Origin: Riemerella anatipestifer_E
Lineage (GTDB): Bacteria; Bacteroidota; Bacteroidia; Flavobacteriales; Weeksellaceae
Direction: 5' to 3'
DNA: 64,000 bases
Assembly (NCBI RefSeq): GCF_009932355.1
Contig: NZ_LEKU01000017.1
Span: 1 to 64,000, forward strand
Every line of letters starts with the position of its first letter. Position 1 is the stretch's first letter. A model generated the notes under the pieces. The model saw nothing but the letters and a program-made list of their open reading frames with translations. It was not told where the DNA came from and made no database searches. A program made the position numbers and the translations under genes. Positions 40,444 to 50,090 of the stretch are shown one piece after another.

Positions 40444-43400
40444 ATGAGTAAAAGAATTTACATAGAAAAAAGAGGGATTTTTGATGTGGAAAGTCCTAAA
40501 ATTTTCGATGAAATAAAGAATATATTACCTCACATCAAGCAGGTAAAGGTTTATAATATCTACGATGTTTTTGGACTTAATGACACTGATTTTGATAAAG
40601 TAGTATATAATGTCTTTGCAGACCCTGTAACCGATATTTTACACTATGAAAACCCTGCTAAAAGCCTATCTTTCGCTATGGAATTTCTGCCAGGGCAGTA
40701 TGACCAAAGAGCAGATTCTGCACAGCAATGTATTGTATTGCTAACGGAAAATACTCAAGCCAAAGTAAGAAGCGGAAAGCTAGTAGAAATAGAAGGTATC
40801 AACGAAAAAGAGCTACAAAAAGTAAAAGATTTACTCATCAATAGAGTAGAGTCTCAGGAGAAAGACCTTTCTAAATTGGAAATCCCAAAAGAGGAAACTC
40901 CGAAAGAAGTGGTAACCTATCACGATTTTATAACTTTAAACGAATCACAATTAAAGGAGTTCTATACAGAGCAAAACTTCGCCTTTGGTTTAGACGATTT
41001 AGCTTATATACAAGATTATTTTAAGTCAGAACAGAGAAATCCAACAGAAACAGAGCTTAAAGTTTTAGATACTTATTGGAGTGACCATTGCCGACACACC
41101 ACCTTTGAAACAGAACTTAAAGACATTCGTTTTGAGGGACAGTTTAAGGCTACTTTAGAACATATTTTTAAAGATTATTTGGAGAAAAGAGCTTTTTTAG
41201 GGCGAGAGGCTAAACCTATTTCGTTAATGGATTTGGCTACCGTTTGTGCTAAATATTTCCATAAAACAGGCAAACTAGATAATCTTGTAGTTTCAGACGA
41301 AATCAATGCTTGTACTATCAAAATAGATGCTGAATTTGATGGTAAAAAAGAGCCTTGGTATCTTTTATTTAAAAATGAAACTCATAATCACCCTACGGAA
41401 ATAGAACCTTTTGGTGGTGCTTCGACTTGTTTAGGTGGTGCTATTAGAGACCCATTATCTGGGCGTTCGTTTGTATATCAGGCGATGCGTCTTTCGGGAG
41501 CAGCAGATGTGTTGGAGCCTGTGGAAAATACGCTCAAAGGAAAATTACCTCAAAGAACAATTACCAAACAAGCCGCTAATGGCTACTCATCTTACGGAAA
41601 TCAGATTGGTTTAGCGACGACACAAGTTTCCGAAATTTATCACGAGGGCTATCGTGCTAAGAGGATGGAAGTTGGTTTTGTAGTAGGAGCTGTGCCTGTA
41701 GATTGGGTAAAAAGAGAGCAACCTAAGGCAGGTGATTTAGTCATTATTTTAGGAGGTGCTACGGGTAGAGACGGCGTAGGAGGTGCTACGGGAAGTTCTA
41801 AAGAGCAAGACGAAACATCTATCCACACACTATCTACCGAGGTACAAAAGGGTAATGCTGTGGAGGAAAGAAAAATACAAAGACTTTTCAGAAATCCAGA
41901 GGTTACAAAATTGATTAAAAAATCAAATGATTTTGGTGCTGGAGGAGTTTCGGTAGCAATAGGCGAAATAGCTGAAAGTTTGGAGGTTAATCTTGATGTT
42001 CTTCCATTAAAATATGAAGGACTTAACGGAACAGAATTAGCTATATCTGAATCTCAAGAGAGGATGGCAGTGGTAATAGATGCCAACGATAAAGATAAAT
42101 TCATCAACTTTTGTAAAGAGGAGAATATTTTGGCAGTAGAAGTTGCTAAAGTTACAGATTCTGGCAGAATGCAAATGTTTTGGAGAGGTGAGAAGATTGT
42201 AGATTTAAGCCGTGCATTTTTAGATACCAACGGCTGTTCTAAAAAACAAGAAGTAGCGGTTAATCATCTTCAAGAAGTACAGACAGAAAGGTTAGAATTT
42301 AACGAAACTAACTTTAAAAAATTATTAGCTGATAAAAATGTAGCCTCTCAAAAAGGTTTATTAGAAATGTTTGACTCTAGTGTGGGAGCAACTACGGTAG
42401 CAATGCCTCTAGGTGGAAAACATCAACTAACACCAATGGAGGGAAGCGTTCAAACCTTACCAATTATGGAGGCTAAGGATATAGAAACTGTTTCTTTAGC
42501 CAGTTGGGGATTTGATGCCACTATTTCGGAACAAAACTCAATGGTAGGAGCGGCTAATGCCGTAGTGGAAAGTGTGGCTAAAATTGTAGCGATGGGTGGA
42601 GATTTCCGCAAAATTCGTTTAAGTTTCCAAGAATATTTTGAGAAGCTTGGGCAAAATCCTGATAAATGGGGAAAACCATTAGCCTCGTTGCTAGGAGCTT
42701 ATCATGCTCAAATGAATTTTGAGTTAGCCGCTATTGGCGGAAAAGACTCTATGTCTGGCACTTATCAAGACATCAATGTACCACCTACACTTATTTCATT
42801 TGCGTGTGCAGATGGTCAGAAATCAAATATAATTTCGCCTGAATTTAAAAAAGCAGGAAATTTAATTTATCATTTCTATCATCATTCTCAAGAAACAGAA
42901 GAAGCTAAAGGACTTCCTAACTATAACGATTTAAAGGAAATATACACCTATATTTTCAATCAAATTAAAGATAAAAAAATCGTTTCTGTAAAAACCATAA
43001 AAGAAGGTGGTATAGCTGTAGGGTTAGCCAAAATGGCTTTTGGAAATGGGTTAGGTGCGATAGTTAATGCCAATGATACAGCTTTATTAGAAAAAAATAT
43101 TGGTGGATTACTTATTGAAAGTACAGAGCCTTTATCTCACCAGTTACTACAAAAGATAGGTGAAGTTAGCAATGATAAAAAATTAGTAATCAACAATGAT
43201 AGTTTTGATATAGACGATTTGAAGAAAGTCTATTGCCAAACTTTTGAAACGCTTTTCCCAACAAAAGAAAAACAAAAAATAGAGCTAGAATTAGACACCG
43301 AACTTAATTCTATTGAACCTAGAACGATTATAATTAAAAAACATCATATTACCAAACCAAAGGCGTTCACGCCTGTTTTCCCAGGTACTAATTGCGAATA

Positions 43401-44148
43401 CGAAACACTTAATGCCTTCCGAAAAGAAGGAGCGGAGGTTTCTATGAAGCCATTGGTTAATCTTAATCACAATGCTTTGCAAGAGAGTATCAAAGCGTGG
43501 GCTAAGGAGATAGACCAATCTCAGATTTTGGCTTTTTCGGGTGGTTTCTCTGCTGGAGACGAACCAGATGGCTCTGCCAAATTCATCGTAAATGTGCTTA
43601 AGAATGATATAATGCGTGAGGCTGTACACCGACTTTTGGAGAGAGATGGTATGATTATCGGTATTTGTAATGGCTTCCAAGCATTGGTAAAATCGGGTCT
43701 ATTGCCTTACGGAGAGATTAGAGATTTAGACCAAAATTCGCCTACCTTAGCTCATAATAGCATCGGAAGACATATTTCTCAAATGGTAAATGTAAAGGTT
43801 ATAAATGATGATAGCCCTTGGCTTAAAGGTATGAAAGGGGAGATTTATACCATTCCGATTTCCCACGGAGAGGGACGATTTATGGCATCAGAAGAAGTGA
43901 TTACTCAATTATACAAAAATGGACAAATTGCGACACAATATGTGGATTTAGATGGAGCTATTGCTCACGGTATGCCATACAATCCTAACAATTCTCTATT
44001 TGCAATTGAGGGTATTACCAGCCCTTGCGGTAAGATATTCGGTAGAATGGGACACCCTGAACGCTATGCAGAAGGATTGATGAAGAATATCCCAACGGCA
44101 AATTATCATAATATATTTAAGAACGGAGTTTCTTATTTCAGAGATTAA
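40444..44148 (+). CDS. purL: Phosphoribosylformylglycinamidine synthase, single-chain
   Basis: It makes FGAM from FGAR, glutamine and ATP in purine synthesis. At 1234 aa it is the long form in which the PurS-like, PurL and PurQ parts are one chain. Motifs include YWSDHCRHTTF near residue 215, KNETHNHPTEIEPFGGAST, and GGKDSMSGTY. The C-terminal glutaminase has FPGTNCEYET, the nucleophile Cys in GICNGFQALVKSGLLP and the His/Glu pair in GHPERYAEG. It leads the purL-purC-purF operon. Confidence 0.96.
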   Translation: MSKRIYIEKRGIFDVESPKIFDEIKNILPHIKQVKVYNIYDVFGLNDTDFDKVVYNVFADPVTDILHYENPAKSLSFAMEFLPGQYDQRADSAQQCIVLLTENTQAKVRSGKLVEIEGINEKELQKVKDLLINRVESQEKDLSKLEIPKEETPKEVVTYHDFITLNESQLKEFYTEQNFAFGLDDLAYIQDYFKSEQRNPTETELKVLDTYWSDHCRHTTFETELKDIRFEGQFKATLEHIFKDYLEKRAFLGREAKPISLMDLATVCAKYFHKTGKLDNLVVSDEINACTIKIDAEFDGKKEPWYLLFKNETHNHPTEIEPFGGASTCLGGAIRDPLSGRSFVYQAMRLSGAADVLEPVENTLKGKLPQRTITKQAANGYSSYGNQIGLATTQVSEIYHEGYRAKRMEVGFVVGAVPVDWVKREQPKAGDLVIILGGATGRDGVGGATGSSKEQDETSIHTLSTEVQKGNAVEERKIQRLFRNPEVTKLIKKSNDFGAGGVSVAIGEIAESLEVNLDVLPLKYEGLNGTELAISESQERMAVVIDANDKDKFINFCKEENILAVEVAKVTDSGRMQMFWRGEKIVDLSRAFLDTNGCSKKQEVAVNHLQEVQTERLEFNETNFKKLLADKNVASQKGLLEMFDSSVGATTVAMPLGGKHQLTPMEGSVQTLPIMEAKDIETVSLASWGFDATISEQNSMVGAANAVVESVAKIVAMGGDFRKIRLSFQEYFEKLGQNPDKWGKPLASLLGAYHAQMNFELAAIGGKDSMSGTYQDINVPPTLISFACADGQKSNIISPEFKKAGNLIYHFYHHSQETEEAKGLPNYNDLKEIYTYIFNQIKDKKIVSVKTIKEGGIAVGLAKMAFGNGLGAIVNANDTALLEKNIGGLLIESTEPLSHQLLQKIGEVSNDKKLVINNDSFDIDDLKKVYCQTFETLFPTKEKQKIELELDTELNSIEPRTIIIKKHHITKPKAFTPVFPGTNCEYETLNAFRKEGAEVSMKPLVNLNHNALQESIKAWAKEIDQSQILAFSGGFSAGDEPDGSAKFIVNVLKNDIMREAVHRLLERDGMIIGICNGFQALVKSGLLPYGEIRDLDQNSPTLAHNSIGRHISQMVNVKVINDDSPWLKGMKGEIYTIPISHGEGRFMASEEVITQLYKNGQIATQYVDLDGAIAHGMPYNPNNSLFAIEGITSPCGKIFGRMGHPERYAEGLMKNIPTANYHNIFKNGVSYFRD

Positions 44149-44197
44149 AAATGAGTGAATGTTTTAGAGAAATAATAAATAAATAAAAAGTATAAAA

Positions 44198-44917
44198 ATG
44201 AGTCAAAAAGGAGCTATGCTTTACGAAGGTAAGGCGAAACAGGTATTCGCTACGGATAAAGCAGACGAGGTGATTGTTCGTTTTAAAGATGATGCTACGG
44301 CATTTAATGCTCAAAAAAAAGGACAAGTAGATAAGAAAGGGCAAATGAATAACGCCATTACAACGCTTATTTTTCAATACCTTAACGAGAAAGGGATTCC
44401 TACCCATTTTATTAAACAGCTAGACGACAGAGAGCAGTTAGTGAAAAAAGTGGACATTATTCCATTAGAAATGGTAGTGAGAAACTATTCTGCGGGAAGT
44501 ATGGCACAGCGTTTAGGTATGGAGGAAGGCATTAAATCTCCTATTACTATTTTTGATATTTGCTACAAAAAAGATGAATTGGGAGACCCACTAATCAACG
44601 ATTATCACGCTATATTTCTAGGGGCAGCTACAAGAGAAGAATTAGACGAGATGTATTCGTTAACAGATAAAATCAACCAAATTCTAATAGAGTTATTTGA
44701 TAAAATGAATATTATTTTAGTGGACTTCAAAATAGAACTTGGTAAAACTTCAGACGGACAAATCATCTTGGCTGATGAAATTTCTCCTGATACTTGCCGC
44801 CTTTGGGACAAAGACACAATGAAAAAATTAGATAAAGACCGTTTTAGAAGAGACTTAGGTGGTGTTACAGAGGCATACGAGGAAATTTATGAAAGACTAA
44901 AAAAAGTGTTAGCATAA
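44198..44917 (+). CDS. purC: SAICAR synthetase
   Basis: It joins CAIR and aspartate with ATP. At 239 aa it has the family opening LYEGKAKQVFAT, the signature EMVVRNYSAGSMAQRLG and ILADEISPDTCRLWD. It starts 50 bases after purL and precedes purF by 31 bases. Confidence 0.96.
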   Translation: MSQKGAMLYEGKAKQVFATDKADEVIVRFKDDATAFNAQKKGQVDKKGQMNNAITTLIFQYLNEKGIPTHFIKQLDDREQLVKKVDIIPLEMVVRNYSAGSMAQRLGMEEGIKSPITIFDICYKKDELGDPLINDYHAIFLGAATREELDEMYSLTDKINQILIELFDKMNIILVDFKIELGKTSDGQIILADEISPDTCRLWDKDTMKKLDKDRFRRDLGGVTEAYEEIYERLKKVLA

Positions 44918-44948
44918 TAACTAACTCATATTTAGGATATATTAACTA

Positions 44949-46424
44949 ATGAAAAACTTAACTGAACATAAGGAAACTTATCTAAAGCAGTTTCAACATC
45001 GTCCGTATGGAAGAAACCTGTTGAGAACGAAACAAGAAGAGGCTTTAGACGCTCCACAAGAAGAGTGCGGTATTTTTGGACTGTATTCGGAAGAAAATTT
45101 AGATACCTTTTCATTATCTCAATTTGGGCTTTTTGCTCTTCAGCACAGAGGTCAAGAGGCTTGTGGTATTTCTGTGAGTAACAGCGGAAAAATCATCAAT
45201 ATTAAAGATGAAGGTCTTGTTTTAGATGTCTATAAAGAAATTAAAGACCCCGAAGATTTTATGGGTAATGCTGTAATAGGACATACCAGATATACCACTG
45301 CTGGGGATAAGAAAAAATACAACTATCAGCCGTTTTTTGCCAAAAATGAGTACGACCAAATTATCCTATCCATAGCTCATAATGGAAATCTAACCAATGC
45401 TATGGAACTAAAGCAAGAGCTAGAAGCAGAAGGCGTGGTTTTTAGAGCAACTTCCGATTCTGAAGTTATCCTAAGACTTATACAAAAAAACTTAGATTTA
45501 GGGCTTCGTGGAGCAATAAAGGTAACGATGGAAAAGATAAAAGGTGCTTACTCTGTGGTGGGTATGACCCGAAATAAATTCTTTGCCTTTAGAGATTTTA
45601 ACGGCATTCGTCCATTGGTACTAGGAGAGATGAAGGATAGTAATGCCTATGTAGTCGCTTCTGAAAGTTGTGCTTTAGACGCTGTGGGAGCTACTTATGT
45701 AAGAGATATTCAACCTGGAGAAATCATCTATACAGGTGAAAACGAAGAGGGGCTGAAATCTTATATGGTAAAAAATGACTGTGAAAGAAACATTTGCTCT
45801 TTCGAGTACATTTATTTTGCACGACCAGACTCCGAAATGGAGCAGATAAATGTACACGAAATTAGAGAAAAATCCGGGGAGAAAATTTGGGAACAAGCAC
45901 CTGTAGAAGCTGATATTGTTATAGGTGTTCCTGATTCTGGAGTGCCAGCCGCTATTGGATTTTCTAAAGCATCGGGTATTCCGTTTCGTCCTGTTTTAAT
46001 TAAAAATAGATACATTGGTCGTTCTTTTATTGTGCCTACACAGGAAATGAGAGAGCGAATAGTAAATCTAAAACTCAACCCTATTATTTCCGAAATTAAA
46101 GGGAAACGAGTAGTAATTATAGACGACTCTATTGTGAGAGGGACAACCTCCAAACGATTGGTAAAGATTTTAAAAGATGCTGGAGTTAAAGAAATCCACT
46201 TTAGAAGCGTATCTCCGCCTATTATTGCACCGTGTTATTTGGGAATAGATACACCCACAAAAGACGATTTAATCTCTGCCAATATGAGCTTAGAAGAGCT
46301 AAGAAATTATTTAGGTGTAGATACTCTAGAGTTTTTGAGCTTAGAAAATCTTAAAGCTATTTTGGGCTCGGATAAACATTGTTTCGGTTGCTTTACAGAG
46401 CGTTATCCTGTAGGTAAAGACTAA
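44949..46424 (+). CDS. purF: Amidophosphoribosyltransferase, iron-sulfur propeptide type
   Basis: It makes phosphoribosylamine from PRPP and glutamine, the first committed purine step. The nucleophile is Cys40 in QEECGIFGLYS, so a propeptide of up to 39 residues must be removed; a TTG at codon 25 is a possible later start. The PRPP-binding loop is VVIIDDSIVRGTTSKR. Cysteines in NICSFEYIYFARPDS, APCYLGID and KHCFGCFTERYP match the [4Fe-4S] ligands of the Bacillus subtilis type. It is followed by a terminator that ends the operon. Confidence 0.95.
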   Translation: MKNLTEHKETYLKQFQHRPYGRNLLRTKQEEALDAPQEECGIFGLYSEENLDTFSLSQFGLFALQHRGQEACGISVSNSGKIINIKDEGLVLDVYKEIKDPEDFMGNAVIGHTRYTTAGDKKKYNYQPFFAKNEYDQIILSIAHNGNLTNAMELKQELEAEGVVFRATSDSEVILRLIQKNLDLGLRGAIKVTMEKIKGAYSVVGMTRNKFFAFRDFNGIRPLVLGEMKDSNAYVVASESCALDAVGATYVRDIQPGEIIYTGENEEGLKSYMVKNDCERNICSFEYIYFARPDSEMEQINVHEIREKSGEKIWEQAPVEADIVIGVPDSGVPAAIGFSKASGIPFRPVLIKNRYIGRSFIVPTQEMRERIVNLKLNPIISEIKGKRVVIIDDSIVRGTTSKRLVKILKDAGVKEIHFRSVSPPIIAPCYLGIDTPTKDDLISANMSLEELRNYLGVDTLEFLSLENLKAILGSDKHCFGCFTERYPVGKD

Positions 46425-46429
46425 ATTAA

Positions 46430-46460
46430 AAAAGGGATTAGCATTTTGCTAATCCTTTTT
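46430..46460 (+). terminator. Rho-independent terminator after purF
   Basis: AAAGGGATTAGCA and TGCTAATCCTTT form a near-perfect stem with a tiny loop and a T tail. Confidence 0.85.
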
Positions 46461-46494
46461 AGTTGATTTAAATTCTTACATTTTAATAAACTTG

Positions 46495-46502
46495 TATCTT
46501 TG
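46495..46502 (+). promoter_or_regulatory. -7 promoter element (TATCTTTG) for the AraC-family gene
   Basis: It matches TAnnTTTG 27 bases before the ATG at 46530. Confidence 0.5.
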
Positions 46503-46529
46503 TTTATTGTTTATAATAATTTATTTTAA

Positions 46530-47408
46530 ATGTTTACAGCTTATAGTATAGAAGATTTCGTAGGACAAAAGCTAAAGCATAAAGATTTCCTTATCCATAA
46601 ATTAGAAAATTTAGATTATTTACCACCTCAATCTATAAAAACGCCACATAAACATCTATTCTATGAAATTTATTTACTAAAAGAAGGCTCTGCCATACAT
46701 AATGTAGATTTTAATACATTTCATATTAAAAACAATAACCTCTTTATTATCAATGAAGGGCAAGTACATCACTTAGAGAAAAATGTTAGTCAGGAGCTTA
46801 AAGGTTACAGGATTTTATTTACAAAAGACTTTATAAATAACAGCTTAATTCCTTCTAATCTTTTATTTGAAATTGTGTATTTGCATAATATTCGATACCA
46901 ACCACTTATTTCAATTGCTGAGCATAGCGAATTATATAATTATGCCCACTTACTTTTGTCAGAATACGACCAACAAGCTCTAACTTTAGAAAATATAAAA
47001 GCCTTATTATTTTTATTTTTAAATGAAGTTAAAAGAAACATTATATCTGATACGAATGACGACTTTATTTATACTAACAATCAAATTCGTAGTTACAAAT
47101 TATTTCTAGACTTAGTAGAAACCAATTACTATAAAGATTTATCTCTAGAAGACTATGCCAACAGAATTAAAATTTCTACCCGACAATTGAGTCGTATGAT
47201 AAAGCTTATTTCTAATACTACATTAAATACCATAATATTGAATAGAAGGCTACTGCAATCTAAAAGATTATTAAAACATAGTGATTTATCTATTTCTGAA
47301 ATAGCTTACGAAGTGGGATTTTTAGAGCCATCTTATTTTTGTAAGGTCTTTAAAAAAAATAATAATGTCACTCCTTTGCAGTTTAGAAAAGAACAAAATG
47401 TTTTATAA
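46530..47408 (+). CDS. AraC-family transcriptional regulator
   Basis: 292 aa. The N-terminal half is a cupin-like sensing part (HKHLFYEIYLLKEG, then NLFIINEGQVHHLE). The C-terminal 100 residues hold two helix-turn-helix units: SLEDYANRIKISTRQLSRMI, then SISEIAYEVGFLEPSYFCK followed by FKKNNNVTPLQFRK. The ligand is unknown. It lies 64 bases upstream of the dioxygenase-like lipoprotein gene on the same strand, so that gene is a candidate target or operon partner. Confidence 0.88.
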   Translation: MFTAYSIEDFVGQKLKHKDFLIHKLENLDYLPPQSIKTPHKHLFYEIYLLKEGSAIHNVDFNTFHIKNNNLFIINEGQVHHLEKNVSQELKGYRILFTKDFINNSLIPSNLLFEIVYLHNIRYQPLISIAEHSELYNYAHLLLSEYDQQALTLENIKALLFLFLNEVKRNIISDTNDDFIYTNNQIRSYKLFLDLVETNYYKDLSLEDYANRIKISTRQLSRMIKLISNTTLNTIILNRRLLQSKRLLKHSDLSISEIAYEVGFLEPSYFCKVFKKNNNVTPLQFRKEQNVL

Positions 47409-47472
47409 AATGTCTGTATTTTACTATTTTCTGAAGTAAAGAATATTGTTCTTTGTAAGTAAAGAATAATAT

Positions 47473-48177
47473 ATGGATAGGAAAAAATTTTTACAGAAAG
47501 GTTTATTAGGGTTGGGGACTATAGTTGCAATACCATCAATAATTACTTCTTGCTCAAAAGATAGAGAGTCAAGCAGTACAACAAGTACCGATTCTAGTAC
47601 AGGAAGTTGTAGTTTGTCACCAAGTGAAACCGCAGGTCCGTTCCCAATTAAGACACCTGCTCAATTAGTTAGAGAAAATATTGTAGGAGACCGCTCAGGT
47701 GTTGCTCTCCTTATAAATTTAACGGTACAAGACCAAAGTAATAATTGCCAACCAATGGCTGGTGTTTTGGTGGATATTTGGCACTGCGACGCCGAGGGCA
47801 ATTACTCACAGTATGGAGGTGGAGGTATGCAACAGGCAAATTATACTAGTAATAATTTTTTAAGGGGCAGAAGCACTACGGATAAAAACGGACAAGTATC
47901 ATTTATAAGTATTTTCCCAGGCTGGTACAGAGGGCGTGCATCACACATACATTTGGAAATTCTTGATGCAAATGGAAATTCTATTAGAGTTTCGCAGATA
48001 GCTTTCCCAAAGAGTGTTTGCGATACTGTTTATGCAACAACAGGCTACAAAGGAGTGGCTGATACACAAAACGAGAGTGATAATGTCTTCTCCGATAGTT
48101 TAAGTGGTAATATGTTAGATGATATCAAAGGAGATGTTGCTAATGGTTATACCCTTACCAAAACCATTGTCGTTTAG
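47473..48177 (+). CDS. Intradiol ring-cleavage dioxygenase-like lipoprotein
   Basis: 234 aa. The N-terminus has DRKKFLQKGLLGLGT, a Tat-like region without the twin Arg, then lipobox IITSC with a probable lipidated Cys27 and a Ser/Thr linker. The main domain has LSPSETAGPFPI, DIWHCDAEGNYSQY, FPGWYRGRASHIHLE and more. These hold the Tyr, Tyr and His (HIH) iron ligands of intradiol dioxygenases such as protocatechuate 3,4-dioxygenase. It is thus an iron enzyme placed outside the cytoplasmic membrane, perhaps acting on an aromatic or a quinone. The substrate is unknown. Confidence 0.8.
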   Translation: MDRKKFLQKGLLGLGTIVAIPSIITSCSKDRESSSTTSTDSSTGSCSLSPSETAGPFPIKTPAQLVRENIVGDRSGVALLINLTVQDQSNNCQPMAGVLVDIWHCDAEGNYSQYGGGGMQQANYTSNNFLRGRSTTDKNGQVSFISIFPGWYRGRASHIHLEILDANGNSIRVSQIAFPKSVCDTVYATTGYKGVADTQNESDNVFSDSLSGNMLDDIKGDVANGYTLTKTIVV

Positions 48178-48201
48178 AATATTATTGTAACTCAAAAAAT
48201 A

Positions 48202-48231
48202 AAGCAGGCTCTATAAATTTTGAGCCTGCTT
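48202..48231. terminator. Bidirectional terminator between the dioxygenase gene and lysS
   Basis: AAGCAGGCTC pairs with GAGCCTGCTT (10 bp, ten-base loop), with T-rich tails on both strands. Confidence 0.8.
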
Positions 48232-48253
48232 GTAATTTTATAAAGTTCTATTT

Positions 48254-49954
48254 TTAAACTATTTGGAAATATTTATCCTCACCTTCAGTTACTAGAGAAA
48301 TTAAATTATTAGAAACTAATAGTTTAGAAGATTTATCCCATTTCTTTCCACTTAAACCTGATTGTGTTTTTAAGTCAGCTATCAGCATTTTACCATTGTT
48401 TTTATTAAGAATGCCAAGGATAATTTCTTCGTTTTCTCCTATCTCTACTTTAGGTTGAGTCTTTTCTGGTCTCATTTGAGGGAAGAATAGTACCTCCTGA
48501 ATAGAAGCATTATTCGTCAAAAACATCACCAATCTATCCATACCAATACCCAAACCAGCCGTAGGTGGCATACCGTACTCTAAAGCTCTTAGGAAATCTT
48601 GGTCGATAAACATCGCTTCGTCATCGCCCTTTTCTGAAAGTTTAAGCTGCTCTTCAAAGCGTTCTCTTTGGTCGATAGGGTCGTTAAGCTCAGAGTAAGC
48701 ATTGGCAATTTCTTTGCCGCAAACCATCAACTCAAATCTTTCGGTTAAGCCTTCTTTACTTCTGTGCTTTTTAGTAAGCGGAGACATTTCGATAGGGTAG
48801 TCAGTAATGAAAGTCGGCTGAATAAAGTTACCTTCACACTTCTCTCCGAAAATTTCGTCAATGAGCTTGCCTTTCCCCATCGTGTCATCTACTTCAATAC
48901 CGATGGATTTAGCGAAGGTTCTAAGTTCCTCTTCGGTTTTTCCTGTAATATCAAACCCTGTAAATTTCTGAATGGCTTCCGTCATAGAAATTCTTGGATA
49001 AGGGGCTTTCCAATTGATAGTATGTTCGCCAAACTGAGATTCCGGTTTACCATTAACCGCAGTAGCACAATGTTCTAATAGTTTTTCGGTAAAATCCATC
49101 ATCCAGTTATAATCCTTGTACGCCACATAAATCTCCATGGCTGTAAACTCAGGGTTGTGAGTTCTGTCCATACCTTCGTTACGGAAGTTTTTAGAGAACT
49201 CATACACACCATCAAACCCACCTACGATAAGCCTTTTAAGATAAAGCTCGTTAGCAATTCTCATATATAATGGAATATCCAAGGCATTGTGATGCGTAAT
49301 GAATGGTCTTGCTGAAGCTCCACCTGGAATAGCCTGTAAAATAGGCGTTTCTACTTCAAAGTATCCAGCATCATTAAAGAACCCACGCATTGCGTTAAAC
49401 AATTTGGTTCTTTTTACAAAAATTTCTTTAACATGTGGGTTTACTGTAAGATCCACGTAACGCTGTCTATAACGAAGTTCAGGGTCATTAAAAGCATCGT
49501 GTACCACGCCATTTTCATCAGTTCTAGGTTGAGGAAGTGGACGAAGCGTTTTGGTTAATAGAGTGAAATTTTTAACCATTACCGTCATTTCTCCTACTTG
49601 AGTTTTGAACAATTCTCCCTCTACGCCTATAATATCTCCAATGTCTAAAAGATGCTTATAAACTTCGTTATAAAGGGTTTTGTCTTCTTCAGGACAGATT
49701 TCATCTCTATTAAAATACACTTGTATTCTACCTTCGCTATCTTGTAATTCGGCAAAAGAAGCTTTCCCCTGGATTCTTCTAGACATTAGCCTACCAGCGA
49801 TTTTAACCTTGCTTCCTTCTTGAAAATTTTCTTTTATAGATTGTGTAGTATGTGTAATAGCATATTCGTCTGCCGGAAAGGCATTTATGCCCATTTGAGA
49901 AAGTTTTTCTAACTTTTCTCTACGGATAATTTCTTGTTCTGATAAATGCATCAT
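48254..49954 (-). CDS. lysS: Lysine--tRNA ligase, class II, with C-terminal extension
   Basis: It charges tRNA-Lys. The usual layout is present: an OB-fold anticodon domain (residues 50-170), the class II core with motif 2 FRNEGMDRTHNPEFT and motif 3 in GLGIGMDRLVM. Standard bacterial LysRS ends near residue 500. Here about 70 more residues follow (from KVEIGENEEIIL to YFQIV), with helix pattern ILNKNNGKMLIADLKTQSG and SGKKWDKSSKLLVSN resembling a winged helix. The promoter TTG-N20-TAACTTTG lies directly upstream. Confidence 0.95.
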   Translation of the reverse strand: MMHLSEQEIIRREKLEKLSQMGINAFPADEYAITHTTQSIKENFQEGSKVKIAGRLMSRRIQGKASFAELQDSEGRIQVYFNRDEICPEEDKTLYNEVYKHLLDIGDIIGVEGELFKTQVGEMTVMVKNFTLLTKTLRPLPQPRTDENGVVHDAFNDPELRYRQRYVDLTVNPHVKEIFVKRTKLFNAMRGFFNDAGYFEVETPILQAIPGGASARPFITHHNALDIPLYMRIANELYLKRLIVGGFDGVYEFSKNFRNEGMDRTHNPEFTAMEIYVAYKDYNWMMDFTEKLLEHCATAVNGKPESQFGEHTINWKAPYPRISMTEAIQKFTGFDITGKTEEELRTFAKSIGIEVDDTMGKGKLIDEIFGEKCEGNFIQPTFITDYPIEMSPLTKKHRSKEGLTERFELMVCGKEIANAYSELNDPIDQRERFEEQLKLSEKGDDEAMFIDQDFLRALEYGMPPTAGLGIGMDRLVMFLTNNASIQEVLFFPQMRPEKTQPKVEIGENEEIILGILNKNNGKMLIADLKTQSGLSGKKWDKSSKLLVSNNLISLVTEGEDKYFQIV

Positions 49955-49976
49955 TTTATTCTAAATTACGAGGTTG

Positions 49977-50007
49977 CAAAGTTAATAATTTAATATAGAG
50001 ACACCAA
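49977..50007 (-). promoter_or_regulatory. lysS promoter (TTG-N20-TAACTTTG)
   Basis: On the minus strand TTG (50007-50005) and TAACTTTG (49984-49977) fit the Bacteroidota promoter pattern 22 bases before the ATG. Confidence 0.65.
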
Positions 50008-50029
50008 AAACCTAAGATTGATATCATAA

Positions 50030-50065
50030 AAAAACTCAAGGCTATATTGAAAACCTTGAGTTTTT
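50030..50065 (-). terminator. Terminator after the di-heme peroxidase gene
   Basis: On the minus strand AAAAACTCAAGG pairs with CCTTGAGTTTTT (12 bp), with extra T following. Confidence 0.85.
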
Positions 50066-50090
50066 AGTTAAAAATATACTACGAAGTACT

